Shown piece after piece: positions 9,713 through 18,419 of a stretch of 64,000 nt of DNA (position 1 is its first letter; each line of letters opens with the position of its first letter). The DNA comes from Hydrogenophaga sp. BPS33. GTDB taxonomy: Bacteria > Pseudomonadota > Gammaproteobacteria > Burkholderiales > Burkholderiaceae_C. The translations under genes were made by a program, and so were the position numbers. Where the stretch lies: positions 62,001 through 126,000 of the forward strand of contig NZ_CP044549.1 in the NCBI RefSeq assembly GCF_009859475.1, given 5' to 3'. The notes beneath the pieces were generated by a model, which was not told where the DNA came from, did no database searches, and saw only the letters and a program-made list of their open reading frames with translations.

Positions 9713-11089
9713 ATGAAAGACACCATCCGCCTGGGCGCGGGCTCCGGCTTCTGGGGCGACGGCATGGACCCGGCCGTCGAGCTGCTTCGAGAAGGCGAGC
9801 TCGACTACCTCTGCTTCGACTTCCTGGCCGAACTCACGATGGCGCTGCTGCAGCGCCAGAAATCCAAGAACCCGCAACTGGGCTACGTGCCCGATGCGGT
9901 GCAAACCATGAAGACGCTCATGCCGATGGCGCGCGAGCGCGGCACGCGGCTGGTGTCCAACGGTGGCGGGGTGAACCCCCGTGCCGCCGCGCAGGCCATC
10001 GTGACCGACGCGCGCGCGCTGGGCCTGGGTGGCACCCGCGTCGCGCTGGTGGAAGGAGACGACCTGCTGGACAAGATCGATGCGATGGTGGCCGCGGGCG
10101 TGCCCATGACCAACATGGACACCGGCAGCAGCGACTTCGCATCCATCCGCTCGCGCGTGGTGAGCGCCAACGCCTACACCGACTCCACCGGCCTGGTCGA
10201 AGGCCTGGCGGGTGGGGCACACATCGTGGTGGCCGGACGCGTGTCCGACAACGCGGTGTACGTCGGCCCGCTGGTGCACGAATTCGGCTGGCAGCGCGAC
10301 GCCGCGCACGTCGACCGCATCGCCTCGGCCATCACCCTGGGCCACATCGTGGAGTGCGCCTCGGCCTGCACTGGGGGCATGTCCTCGCGCTTCGCCGACA
10401 TGCCGCACATGGGCCGCGTGGGCTTTCCCATCGTCGAGTTCCACCGCGACGGCAGCGCGGTCGTGACCAAGGTGCCCGGCTCGGGCGGCAAGGTCGACGC
10501 CTTCACCATCAAGGAACACCTGGTCTACGAGATCGGCGATCCGCGCCGATACCTCATGCCCGATGGCATCGCCGACTTCACCTCGCTGGCGCTGCGCGAG
10601 GACGGCACGGACCGTGTGCACGTGAGCGGTGTGCGCGGCCAGGCAGCCCCCGAACAGCTCAAGCTCGTGATCGGCTACCAGGACGGCTGGATCGGCGAGA
10701 GCCTGTGCTTCTTCCCCTGGCCACATGCCTACGCGCGCGCCGTGAAGGCCCGCGAGACCATGCTGGAGCGCTTCGAACGCCTGGGCCTCAAGGCCGACCA
10801 GATCCACTTCGATTTTGTGGGCATCAACACGCTGCACGGCCCGGGCGCGCCACTGCCCGAAGGCGCTGCGCTGGACAACCTCAACGAGGTCGGCCTGCGC
10901 TGCGCGGTGCGCACGCGCACGGCGGAAGAGGCCGACAAGGTGCGCCGCGCCGCCACCCACCTCTGGATCATGGGACCGGGCGGCACGTCGTTCGGCACGC
11001 CGATGAAGGCGCGGCCCGTGGTCTCGCTCTGGCCCACGCTGATCCCGCGCGAGTTCGTCCGTCAAACCGTTGAAATCCTGGAGGCATGA
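9713..11089 (+). CDS. atuA: AtuA-family protein (acyclic terpene utilization, DUF1446)
   Basis: 458 residues matching the N-terminal domain of the AtuA family (DUF1446), found in citronellol/geraniol-type catabolic clusters but of unknown reaction. Recognisable segments are LGAGSGFWGDGMDPAVELL at the start, LVSNGGGVNPRAAAQAI, TNMDTGSSDF and GPGGTSFGTPMKARPVVS near the end. The ATG at 9713 was chosen because the frame's earlier ATG lies inside the SDR. The protein stops where the conserved C-terminal domain would begin, and that domain follows as a separate gene in an ATGA overlap. Confidence 0.88.
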   Translation: MKDTIRLGAGSGFWGDGMDPAVELLREGELDYLCFDFLAELTMALLQRQKSKNPQLGYVPDAVQTMKTLMPMARERGTRLVSNGGGVNPRAAAQAIVTDARALGLGGTRVALVEGDDLLDKIDAMVAAGVPMTNMDTGSSDFASIRSRVVSANAYTDSTGLVEGLAGGAHIVVAGRVSDNAVYVGPLVHEFGWQRDAAHVDRIASAITLGHIVECASACTGGMSSRFADMPHMGRVGFPIVEFHRDGSAVVTKVPGSGGKVDAFTIKEHLVYEIGDPRRYLMPDGIADFTSLALREDGTDRVHVSGVRGQAAPEQLKLVIGYQDGWIGESLCFFPWPHAYARAVKARETMLERFERLGLKADQIHFDFVGINTLHGPGAPLPEGAALDNLNEVGLRCAVRTRTAEEADKVRRAATHLWIMGPGGTSFGTPMKARPVVSLWPTLIPREFVRQTVEILEA

Positions 11090-11409
11090 ACACCATGACG
11101 CGACTGCTCAGCGACATCTGCTACATCCGCTCCGGCGACAAAGGCGACGTGTGCACCGCCGGCCTGATCGCCCGCACACCCGAGGACTACGCCACGCTGC
11201 TGCGCAGCGTGGACCCGCAGAAGGTGCGCGCGCTCTACGGGGACTGGGTGCAAGGCACGGTGCACTGCTACCCGATGGACAACATCCACGCCGTCGTGGT
11301 CGTCATGGAGCGCGCCCTGGGTGGCGGCGCCACACGCACGCTGCGCCTGGACCAGACGGGCAAGGCCTTGGGCCATGCCTTGTTGCGTTTGCCGGTGGTG
11401 GAGGCATGA
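11086..11409 (+). CDS. AtuA C-terminal-domain protein, separate small subunit
   Basis: 107 residues, starting LLSDICYIRSGDKGDVCTAG a few residues in, which is the conserved C-terminal domain found fused to AtuA in many bacteria. Here it is a free gene overlapping the upstream AtuA by 4 bp and the downstream carboxyltransferase by 4 bp (ATGA at 11406-11409), so equal translation and a two-subunit protein are likely. No catalytic motif is known to me. No signal peptide or membrane segment. Confidence 0.82.
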   Translation: MNTMTRLLSDICYIRSGDKGDVCTAGLIARTPEDYATLLRSVDPQKVRALYGDWVQGTVHCYPMDNIHAVVVVMERALGGGATRTLRLDQTGKALGHALLRLPVVEA

Positions 11410-13010
11410 CGGTCCTGCGCCCCACACAAGCTCTGGCGGACGCCCGCGCCAACGCGAACGCCGCCAGCTACGAGCAACTGCGCGCGGAGCTGCAGGCCGC
11501 GCGCGACGCGAGCGACCTGGGCGGCGGCGCGCGTGCGCTGGAACTCCACCGCTCGCGCGGCAAACTCACCGCACGAGAACGCATTGGCGCGCTGTGCGAC
11601 CCGGGCACGCCGTTCCTGGAGATCGGGCAACTCGCCGGGCACGGCGTGTACGACGACGCCGTGCCCAGTGGCGGCATCGTGGTTGGCGTGGGCATCGTGT
11701 CCGGGCGCGCCTGCATGGTGATGGCCAACGACGCCACGGTGAAGGGCGGCAGCTACTACCCCATCACCATCAAGAAACAGCTGCGCGCGCAGGCCATCGC
11801 GCGCGAGAACGCGCTGCCCTGCCTCTACCTGGTGGACTCGGGCGGCGCCTACCTGCCGATGCAGGAAGACATCTTCCCCGACGAACACCACTTCGGCCGC
11901 ATCTTCCGCAACATCGCGGAGATGTCGTCCATGGGCCTGACGCAGATTTCGGCGGTGATGGGTTCGTGCACCGCAGGGGGAGCGTACATCCCGGCCATGA
12001 GCGACGAGACCGTGATCGTGCAGGGCGCGGGCACCATCTTTCTCGGCGGTCCGCAACTGGTGCAGGCCGCCACCGGCGAGATCGTCGACGCGCAGCGCCT
12101 GGGCGGCGCGCACGTGCACACGGCGAAGTCCGGCGTGGCCGACCATTTCGCGCAGGACGACCTGCACGCCCTCAGCCTGGTGCGTCAGATCGTGGGCCGT
12201 TCGGCGGCACCGAAGCTCGCACCGCCGCCGCTGGCTCCGCGCGCGCCGCTGCACGACCCCGAAGAGCTCACGCGCATCATCAACGCCAACCCGAAGGACC
12301 CGATCAGCGCCACCGAGGTGCTCGCCCGCCTGCTCGATGGCAGCGAGTTCGTGCCCTACCGCGAGCGCTATGGTGCGAGCCTGCTCTGCGGCACGGGCGC
12401 GATCGGCGGCTATCCCATCGGCGTGCTGATCAACGACGGTGTGCTGTTCTCCGAATCGGCGCAGAAGGCGGCGAACTTCATCGAGCTGTGCTGCCAGACC
12501 CAGGTGCCGCTGCTGTTCCTGCACAACATCTCGGGCTTCATGGTCGGCGAAAGCTACGAGGCCGGTGGCATCGCGAAGGACGGGGCGAAGATGGTCAACG
12601 CCGTGGCCACCGCGCGCGTGCCCAAGTTCAGCATCGTCATCGGTGGCAGCTACGGCGCGGGCAATTTCGCGATGTGCGGGCGCGCCTTCGGCCCGCGCCT
12701 GATGGCGATGTGGCCCAACGCGCGCACCTCGGTGATGGGCGGCGAGCAGGCCGCCAAGGTGCTGGAACTGGTGCGGCAGGACCAGCTTGCGCGGCAAGGC
12801 CAACAAGCCACACCCGAAGAACTGGACGCCATCCGCCAGCCCACGCTGGAGCGCTACGACCGCAACGGTCGCCCGCTCTACGCGGCCGCGCGGCTGTGGG
12901 TGGACGCCGTGGTGGACCCGGCGCGCACGCGCGAGTGGCTCACGCTGGGCCTGGCCATGGCCGCCGCCTCGCCCCCTGAAGCCACGCGCTTCGGTGTTTT
13001 CCGGATGTGA
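11406..13010 (+). CDS. Acyl-CoA carboxylase carboxyltransferase (beta) subunit
   Basis: Transfers carboxyl from carboxybiotin to an enoyl- or acyl-CoA. 534 residues, the length of methylcrotonyl-/geranyl-CoA carboxylase beta subunits. It has the N-terminal crotonase-like half with CTAGGAYIPAMSDE and the C-terminal half with GYPIGVLINDGVLFSESAQK, LHNISGFMVGESYE and MGGEQAAKVL. The pairing with a biotin-containing alpha subunit plus AtuA points to an AtuC-like role on a branched enoyl-CoA; methylcrotonyl-CoA carboxylase (liuB) is the alternative. The ATG at 11406 overlaps the previous stop; the same frame is open further upstream but that part is antisense-like filler. Confidence 0.93.
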   Translation: MTVLRPTQALADARANANAASYEQLRAELQAARDASDLGGGARALELHRSRGKLTARERIGALCDPGTPFLEIGQLAGHGVYDDAVPSGGIVVGVGIVSGRACMVMANDATVKGGSYYPITIKKQLRAQAIARENALPCLYLVDSGGAYLPMQEDIFPDEHHFGRIFRNIAEMSSMGLTQISAVMGSCTAGGAYIPAMSDETVIVQGAGTIFLGGPQLVQAATGEIVDAQRLGGAHVHTAKSGVADHFAQDDLHALSLVRQIVGRSAAPKLAPPPLAPRAPLHDPEELTRIINANPKDPISATEVLARLLDGSEFVPYRERYGASLLCGTGAIGGYPIGVLINDGVLFSESAQKAANFIELCCQTQVPLLFLHNISGFMVGESYEAGGIAKDGAKMVNAVATARVPKFSIVIGGSYGAGNFAMCGRAFGPRLMAMWPNARTSVMGGEQAAKVLELVRQDQLARQGQQATPEELDAIRQPTLERYDRNGRPLYAAARLWVDAVVDPARTREWLTLGLAMAAASPPEATRFGVFRM

Positions 13011-13014
13011 CGCC

Positions 13015-15009
13015 ATGAAACGTTTGTTGATTGCCAACCGGGGCGAAATCGCCCAGCGCATCGCGCGCACCTGCCAGCGCATGGGCATCGAATTCGTGGC
13101 GGTGTACTCCGACGCGGATGCCCACACACCGCTGGTGCGGCAGGCCCATGCCGCCGTGCACATCGGGCCCTCGCCCGCCATCGAAAGTTACCTGAACGGT
13201 GCGCGCCTGATCGAGGCCGCGAAGACCACGGGTTGCGACGCCATCCACCCCGGCTACGGCTTCCTGTCGGAGAACCCCGGGTTCGCGAAGGACGTGGAAG
13301 CCGCCGGCCTGGTCTTCGTCGGTCCGCGCGCGCAGACCATCGCCGACCTGGGTGACAAGGCCCGCGCCAAGCGCCTGATGCGCGACGCCGGTGTGCCCAC
13401 CGTGCCCGGCCTGCCGGATGCCAGCGACGACCCGGCCGAGATCGCGCGCCTGGTGCGCGACATCGGCTTTCCGGTGCTGCTCAAGCCCAGCGCGGGCGGC
13501 GGCGGCAAAGGCATGCAGGTGGTGGAAACCGAAGACCAACTGCTGCCCGCGATCGAGCAGGGCATCCGCCTGGCGCGGGCCAACTTCAAGGACGGGCGGC
13601 TGCTGGCCGAACGCTTCGTCGCACGGCCCCGGCACATCGAGGTGCAGATCTTCGGCGACCCGCAGGGCAACGTGGTGCACGTGTTCGAGCGCGAGTGTTC
13701 GCTGCAGCGCCGGCACCAGAAGGTGGTGGAAGAAGCGCCCGCGCTCAGCCTGTCGCCCTCGGTGCGCCAGGCGCTGCTCGACGCGGCGGTGCGCGGCGCG
13801 CGCGCGCTGGGCTATGTCAATGCGGGCACCTTCGAATTCATCGTCGCCGAGGACGGCTCCTTTTACTTCCTGGAGGTGAACACGCGCCTGCAGGTCGAGC
13901 ACCCGGTGAGCGAAGAAATCAGCGGCCTGGACTTCGTCGAGTGGCAACTGCGCATCGCCGACGGCCAGGCGATTCCGCTGCGCCAGGAGGCGATCACCGC
14001 CACCGGCCACGCGATCGAATGCCGGGTCTATGCCGAAGACGCGGCCAACGGCTTCCGGCCCTCGCCGGGCCGCATCCTGGCGCTGCGCTGGCCTGCCGGC
14101 ACGCGCGTGGAGACCGGTGTGGAAGCGGGCAGCGAGGTCACGCCGTTCTACGACCCCATGATCGCCAAGCTGGTCGTGCACGGCGCGAACCGTGACGCGG
14201 CGTTGCAGTGCATGCGCCAGTCGCTCAGCGACTGCACGATCCTCGGCCTCACGACCAACCTGGGTTACCTCGCGCACACGCTGAGCGACCCGGCGGTGCA
14301 GGCGAACCGCATCTTCACCGCCTACCTGGACCAGCAGCTCGCTGGCTACTGCGAGCAGCGCGACGGCGCGGCAGCCGTGGCCTGCGCCGCGGCGATCGAA
14401 CACGCGCAGACCCACCCCGCACGTGACGCAGGCGATTGGCCCTGGGGCCGGCAAGCGGGACACGGCCTGGTGGACCGCGCCAGCCTACACCCCCAGGAAC
14501 CCATGGGCAGCTTCCACTTCTGGGACGGCGTACAACGCCGCAGCGCCGCGCTGCTGGACCAAGGCGGCCACGCCACGCGCCTGCGTTGCGGCACCCGTTC
14601 CTTCGACGTCGCGATGCTGCCGCGCGCGCCTGCCGACCTCTGGCACGGCACGGTCAACGGCACGCGCTGGTTCGCCCTGCCCGCCCACGGTGGTCTGGAA
14701 ATCCAGGTCGGTGGCGAACGCGCGCAACTCTTGCCACACGCGGCCCACGACCCGTCGCGCACCACCGCCGAAGGCGAGGCCGTGGCGCCCATGCCCGGCG
14801 TGGTGGTGGCGCTGAATGTGGCTGTGGGCGACACGGTGCGCGCGGGCGACACACTGGCCATCGTCGAGGCGATGAAGATGGAAAACCGCGTCGTCGCCAG
14901 CTTCGACGGCACGGTGGAGGCGGTGCACACCGCGCTGGCGAGCCCGGTGGTCGCGGGCGCCGTGCTGGTCACGGTCACCAAGGCCGGGGCAACGGCAGAG
15001 GCGGTGTGA
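13015..15009 (+). CDS. Acyl-CoA carboxylase biotin carboxylase/biotin carrier (alpha) subunit
   Basis: ATP-dependent carboxylation of its own biotin. 664 residues. Domains in order: biotin carboxylase N-terminal domain (KRLLIANRGEIAQRIARTC), ATP-grasp with the glycine loop GGGGKGMQVV, the HIEVQIFGD and ECSLQRRHQKVVEE segments, the FLEVNTRLQVEHPVSE active-site stretch, a linker, and a C-terminal biotinyl domain with VEAMKMENRV carrying the biotinylated lysine. Partner of the beta subunit at 11406; AtuF- or LiuD-like. The start is 4 bp after the beta-subunit stop. Confidence 0.95.
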   Translation: MKRLLIANRGEIAQRIARTCQRMGIEFVAVYSDADAHTPLVRQAHAAVHIGPSPAIESYLNGARLIEAAKTTGCDAIHPGYGFLSENPGFAKDVEAAGLVFVGPRAQTIADLGDKARAKRLMRDAGVPTVPGLPDASDDPAEIARLVRDIGFPVLLKPSAGGGGKGMQVVETEDQLLPAIEQGIRLARANFKDGRLLAERFVARPRHIEVQIFGDPQGNVVHVFERECSLQRRHQKVVEEAPALSLSPSVRQALLDAAVRGARALGYVNAGTFEFIVAEDGSFYFLEVNTRLQVEHPVSEEISGLDFVEWQLRIADGQAIPLRQEAITATGHAIECRVYAEDAANGFRPSPGRILALRWPAGTRVETGVEAGSEVTPFYDPMIAKLVVHGANRDAALQCMRQSLSDCTILGLTTNLGYLAHTLSDPAVQANRIFTAYLDQQLAGYCEQRDGAAAVACAAAIEHAQTHPARDAGDWPWGRQAGHGLVDRASLHPQEPMGSFHFWDGVQRRSAALLDQGGHATRLRCGTRSFDVAMLPRAPADLWHGTVNGTRWFALPAHGGLEIQVGGERAQLLPHAAHDPSRTTAEGEAVAPMPGVVVALNVAVGDTVRAGDTLAIVEAMKMENRVVASFDGTVEAVHTALASPVVAGAVLVTVTKAGATAEAV

Positions 15010-15011
15010 GC

Positions 15012-15389
15012 ATGCAGCACGCGCCCACCACCCCGGAACTGCTGCGCATCGCGCGGCTGAGCTTGCTCGAACGCGTGCTGCCCGCGGTGCCCGCCGGGCT
15101 TGCGCGCGAGGTGCGCATGGTCGCGCACACCCTGGCGATCGCGCAGCGCAGCTGGGCCGAACAGCCCGAGGCCATGGCGGCCGAACGCTGGCGGCTGCAG
15201 GCGCTGTACCCCGCCGACCTGCAGCAGACCACCGAAGCGCTCGAACGCCGCCTGGCCACCGAGCTGCGGCACTGGACCTTTGGCGCGCACGCCGCGCGCG
15301 AAAACCTGGTGCGCGCGCACCTGCGCCAGAGCACCGTCGAAAAACTCCGTGAAAACAACCCCAAGGCGCTGCCCGCCAGCGCCACTTGA
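15012..15389 (+). CDS. DUF6285 protein, LvaB-like kinase partner
   Basis: 125-residue soluble, helix-rich protein. It starts MQHAPTTPELLRIARLSLLE, has many Arg/Ala/Leu residues and ends in TVEKLRENNPKAL. I recognise it as the DUF6285 type that sits beside APH-fold kinases and acyl-CoA dehydrogenases. In the Pseudomonas putida levulinate pathway the equivalent small protein LvaB is needed together with LvaA to phosphorylate 4-hydroxyvaleryl-CoA. The ATG at 15012 is 2 bp after the biotin-subunit stop. Assignment rests on by-eye similarity and neighbours. Confidence 0.72.
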   Translation: MQHAPTTPELLRIARLSLLERVLPAVPAGLAREVRMVAHTLAIAQRSWAEQPEAMAAERWRLQALYPADLQQTTEALERRLATELRHWTFGAHAARENLVRAHLRQSTVEKLRENNPKALPASAT

Positions 15390-15407
15390 AGCAGCGACAA
15401 GAACCCC

Positions 15408-16604
15408 ATGGACTTCAGCCTCTCCCCCGAAACCAATGCCTTCCGACTGCGTGTGCGCGACTTCGTCAGCGAACACATCCTGCCGCTCGAAGCCGACCGC
15501 GCCCACTACGACGACCACGAGAACATCGCGCCCCACGTGCTCGAACGGGTGCGCGCCGAAGTGCGCAAGGCCGGGCTCTGGGCGCCGCAGATGCCCCGGC
15601 ACATGGGCGGCCAGGGTCTGGACGTGGTCGGCATGGCCGTGGCCTACGAAGAGATGAACCGCTCGATCTTCGGCCCGGTGTGTTTCAACTGCGCCGCGCC
15701 CGACGACGGCAACATGATCGTGCTCGACAAGGTATTGCCCGAGTCGGCCAAGGCGCGTTGGCTGCAACCCATCGTGGACGGCAAGGTGCTGTCCTCGTTC
15801 GCCATGACCGAGCCCGCGCCGGGCGCCGGCTCCGACCCGTCGATGATGCAGACGAGGGCCGAGAAGAAGGGCGACCGCTGGGTCGTGCACGGCCGCAAGT
15901 GGTTCATCACCGGCGGTGGCAAGGCGCAGCATTTCATTCTGCTGGCCAAGACCTCGGACGATCCGCGCCGCGGTTTGACCGCCTTCCTGTTCGACCGCGA
16001 CCAGCCCGGCTGGCGCATTGAACGGCAGGTGCCCATCATGGGCCCGGAAGACCACGGGGGCCATGCCGAGCTGGTGTTCGAGGGCCTGGAAATTCCCGAC
16101 GACCAGGTGTTGCTGAAAGAAGGCGATGGCCTGAAGTTCACCCAGATCCGCCTGGGCACGGCGCGGCTCACGCACTGCATGCGCTGGACCGGCATGGCCA
16201 AGCGCGCGCTGGAACTGGCCTGCGAGTACGTCGAGCAGCGCCACAGCTTCGGCCAGCGTCTGGCAGACCGCGAAGGCGTGCAATGGATGCTGGGCGAAGC
16301 GGCGATGGCGGTCGACATGGGCCGCCTGCTGACCATGCGCGCGGCCTGGCTGCTCGACCAGGGCAGCTTCGCGCGCAAGGAAGTGTCCATGGCCAAGGTG
16401 GTCGTGTCCGAGGCCTTGCACAAAGCGATCGACACCGCCATTCAGCTCTGCGGCGCCAAGGGTTACTCCAAGGACATGCCGCTGGAATGGATGTACCGCT
16501 ACGCGCGCCTGGCGCGCCTGGGCGATGGCGCCTCCGAGATCCACAAGATGGTGCTCTCGCGCTTCCTGCTGGCCGAAGGCACGGACTTCTGGTCATGGAC
16601 CTGA
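15408..16604 (+). CDS. Acyl-CoA dehydrogenase, ACAD10/11 (LvaC) type
   Basis: Flavoprotein of 398 residues with the acyl-CoA dehydrogenase fold. It has FAMTEPAPGAGSDPSMMQ, KWFITGGGKAQHFILL and a C-terminal helix bundle with GAKGYSKDMPLEWMYRYAR. At the usual catalytic-glutamate loop it reads LGDGASEIHKMVL, i.e. Asp-Gly rather than Glu-Gly, a pattern I associate with ACAD10/ACAD11-like enzymes rather than ordinary beta-oxidation enzymes. It lies between a DUF6285 protein and an APH kinase, the same partners as LvaC. A role in removing phosphate from 4-phosphoacyl-CoA is inferred from that pathway; ordinary dehydrogenation is the alternative. Confidence 0.88.
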   Translation: MDFSLSPETNAFRLRVRDFVSEHILPLEADRAHYDDHENIAPHVLERVRAEVRKAGLWAPQMPRHMGGQGLDVVGMAVAYEEMNRSIFGPVCFNCAAPDDGNMIVLDKVLPESAKARWLQPIVDGKVLSSFAMTEPAPGAGSDPSMMQTRAEKKGDRWVVHGRKWFITGGGKAQHFILLAKTSDDPRRGLTAFLFDRDQPGWRIERQVPIMGPEDHGGHAELVFEGLEIPDDQVLLKEGDGLKFTQIRLGTARLTHCMRWTGMAKRALELACEYVEQRHSFGQRLADREGVQWMLGEAAMAVDMGRLLTMRAAWLLDQGSFARKEVSMAKVVVSEALHKAIDTAIQLCGAKGYSKDMPLEWMYRYARLARLGDGASEIHKMVLSRFLLAEGTDFWSWT

Positions 16605-17614
16605 ACGACCCCGACGTGCAGCAGCGCATCGCGCGCTTCATGGCCTCGCAAAGTGGCCGGGCGGTGCCGCGCGTGGCGCTTGCCACGCAACTCTCGGGCG
16701 GCACCTTGCAGGAGAACTGGCGCCTGGACCTGCAATGGCCGGACGATGGGCACACAGGCGCTTACGTGGTGCGCACCACGGGCGTGAGCGGCATCGGCGG
16801 CAGTGCCACGCGCGCGCAGGAGCACGCGGTGCTGCGCAGCGTGGCGGCTGCCGGCGTGACCGTGGCCACGCCGCGCGCCGTGTGCACCGACGCGCAAGTG
16901 GCGGGCAGCGAGTTTCTGGTGACCGACTTCGTCCAAGGCACGGCCGCGCCGCAGCGCATCTTGCGCGACGCCCAGGCCTTCGGGTGGGGACCGTCGCTCG
17001 CGTTCCGGCTTGGGCAGGAACTCGCGCGCCTGCACCGCGTGCGCGCCGACGCGGCGCTGGAATTTCTGCCACCACCTGAGCAGGGCACGGCGCTCGGCCT
17101 GGTCGCGCAGTACCGCCACTACCTCGACACCTTGGACCACGCGCATCCCACACTCGAATGGGCGTTGCGCTGGCTCGAAGCGCACGCACCCGCACCGCAA
17201 ACCACCGTGCTGTGCCACGGCGATTTCCGCACCGGCAACTACCTGGTGCATGAAGGCACGCTGTCGGCGGTGCTGGACTGGGAGCTCGCGCACTGGGGCC
17301 AGCCGTTCGCCGACATGGGCTGGTTGTGCACCCGGTTCTGGCGCTTCGGCGCGCACGACAAAGCCGTGGGCGGACTGGCCGGGCGCGACGTTCTCTACGA
17401 CGGTTTTGAGAGCGAAGGCGGCACGCGGCCGAGCCCCGACGCCGCGCACTACTGGGAAGTGATGGCCAACGTCCGCTGGGCCGTCATTTCGCTGCAACAG
17501 GCACAACGCCACCTGAGCGGGCGCGAGCCTTCGCTGGAACTGGCGCTCATCGGGCGGCAGACCTGCGAGATGGAGCTGGAAGCGCTCGACCTGATCGAGC
17601 ACGGCCCGACCTGA
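16595..17614 (+). CDS. APH-fold phosphotransferase, LvaA-like hydroxyacyl-CoA kinase
   Basis: 339 residues with the aminoglycoside-phosphotransferase/choline-kinase fold. The catalytic loop is LCHGDFRTGNYLVHEG and the metal-binding motif is VLDWELAHWG. Members next to acyl-CoA dehydrogenases (bacterial LvaA, the N-terminal half of mammalian ACAD10/11) phosphorylate 4-hydroxyacyl-CoA rather than antibiotics. The start overlaps the dehydrogenase end by 10 bp. A resistance role is unlikely given the operon. Substrate not determined by sequence. Confidence 0.87.
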   Translation: MDLNDPDVQQRIARFMASQSGRAVPRVALATQLSGGTLQENWRLDLQWPDDGHTGAYVVRTTGVSGIGGSATRAQEHAVLRSVAAAGVTVATPRAVCTDAQVAGSEFLVTDFVQGTAAPQRILRDAQAFGWGPSLAFRLGQELARLHRVRADAALEFLPPPEQGTALGLVAQYRHYLDTLDHAHPTLEWALRWLEAHAPAPQTTVLCHGDFRTGNYLVHEGTLSAVLDWELAHWGQPFADMGWLCTRFWRFGAHDKAVGGLAGRDVLYDGFESEGGTRPSPDAAHYWEVMANVRWAVISLQQAQRHLSGREPSLELALIGRQTCEMELEALDLIEHGPT

Positions 17615-17642
17615 GACACCACCACGAAGAGAAGAGACCCCC

Positions 17643-18419
17643 ATGGAAGAAGTGCTCTACGCCGTCGACGACGGCATCGCCACCATCACCCTGAACCGCC
17701 CCGCGCAGCGCAACGCCTTGTCGGTGGCCAGCGCCAACCGCTTGTTCGAACTGTGGACCGAAGTCGACCGCGACGAGCGCGTGCGCTGTGCCGTGCTCAC
17801 CTCGGCCGATTGCGGCACCTTCTGCGCCGGCATGGACCTGAAGGAGGCGGCGCGCGTGCGCGAGGAACAAGGCCGCGACATCCTGGACCTGCTGCGCGAC
17901 CCGTTCTACGAACGCATGCGCACGGTGGAAAAGCCGGTCATCGCCGCCATGACGGGCCACTTCACCGCGGGCGGCATGGTGCTGGCCTTGAACTCGGATC
18001 TGCGCGTCGGCATGGCCGGCACCCGCGGCGGCATCACCGAAGCCAAGGTGGGCCGGGGATCGCCCTGGGGCATTCCGCTGTTGTGGATGCTGCCGCAACC
18101 CGTGGTGATGGAAATGGTGCTCACCGGCGACATGGTGACGGTGGAGCGCCTGCACGCGCTGGGCTTCGTCAACCACGTCGAGCCCGATGCACAGGCGGTG
18201 CGCGAGCGCGCCCAAGCGTTGGCCGCACGCATCCGCGACAACGCACCGCTGTCGGTGCGGGCCGGCAAACACAGCCTGATGGCCGCGATGAGCCTGGGTT
18301 GCGACGCCGGCCTGGCCGCCGCGCGCCACACCTACCGCGCCGTGTACGCGAGCGCCGATGCGCAGGAAGGTCCACGTGCGTTCGCGCAGAAGCGCGCGCC
18401 CGTGTGGAGCGGCCGATGA
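17643..18419 (+). CDS. Enoyl-CoA hydratase/isomerase family protein
   Basis: 258 residues of the crotonase fold. The oxyanion-hole segments are CGTFCAGMDLKEAA and FTAGGMVLALNSDLRVG, and the segment TEAKVGRGSPWGIPLLWMLP follows. In the atu pathway a similar protein (AtuE) hydrates isohexenylglutaconyl-CoA, the carboxylase product, so hydration of the carboxylated enoyl-CoA is the natural guess. A ribosome site (AAGAGAAGAGA) lies before the ATG, 28 bp after the kinase stop. Its stop overlaps the next SDR start (ATGA). Confidence 0.9.
   Translation: MEEVLYAVDDGIATITLNRPAQRNALSVASANRLFELWTEVDRDERVRCAVLTSADCGTFCAGMDLKEAARVREEQGRDILDLLRDPFYERMRTVEKPVIAAMTGHFTAGGMVLALNSDLRVGMAGTRGGITEAKVGRGSPWGIPLLWMLPQPVVMEMVLTGDMVTVERLHALGFVNHVEPDAQAVRERAQALAARIRDNAPLSVRAGKHSLMAAMSLGCDAGLAAARHTYRAVYASADAQEGPRAFAQKRAPVWSGR

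Noticed and set aside
16595..17614. Aminoglycoside resistance kinase
   Set aside because: The APH fold is present but the gene overlaps an acyl-CoA dehydrogenase and follows a DUF6285 gene; the hydroxyacyl-CoA kinase role fits far better.
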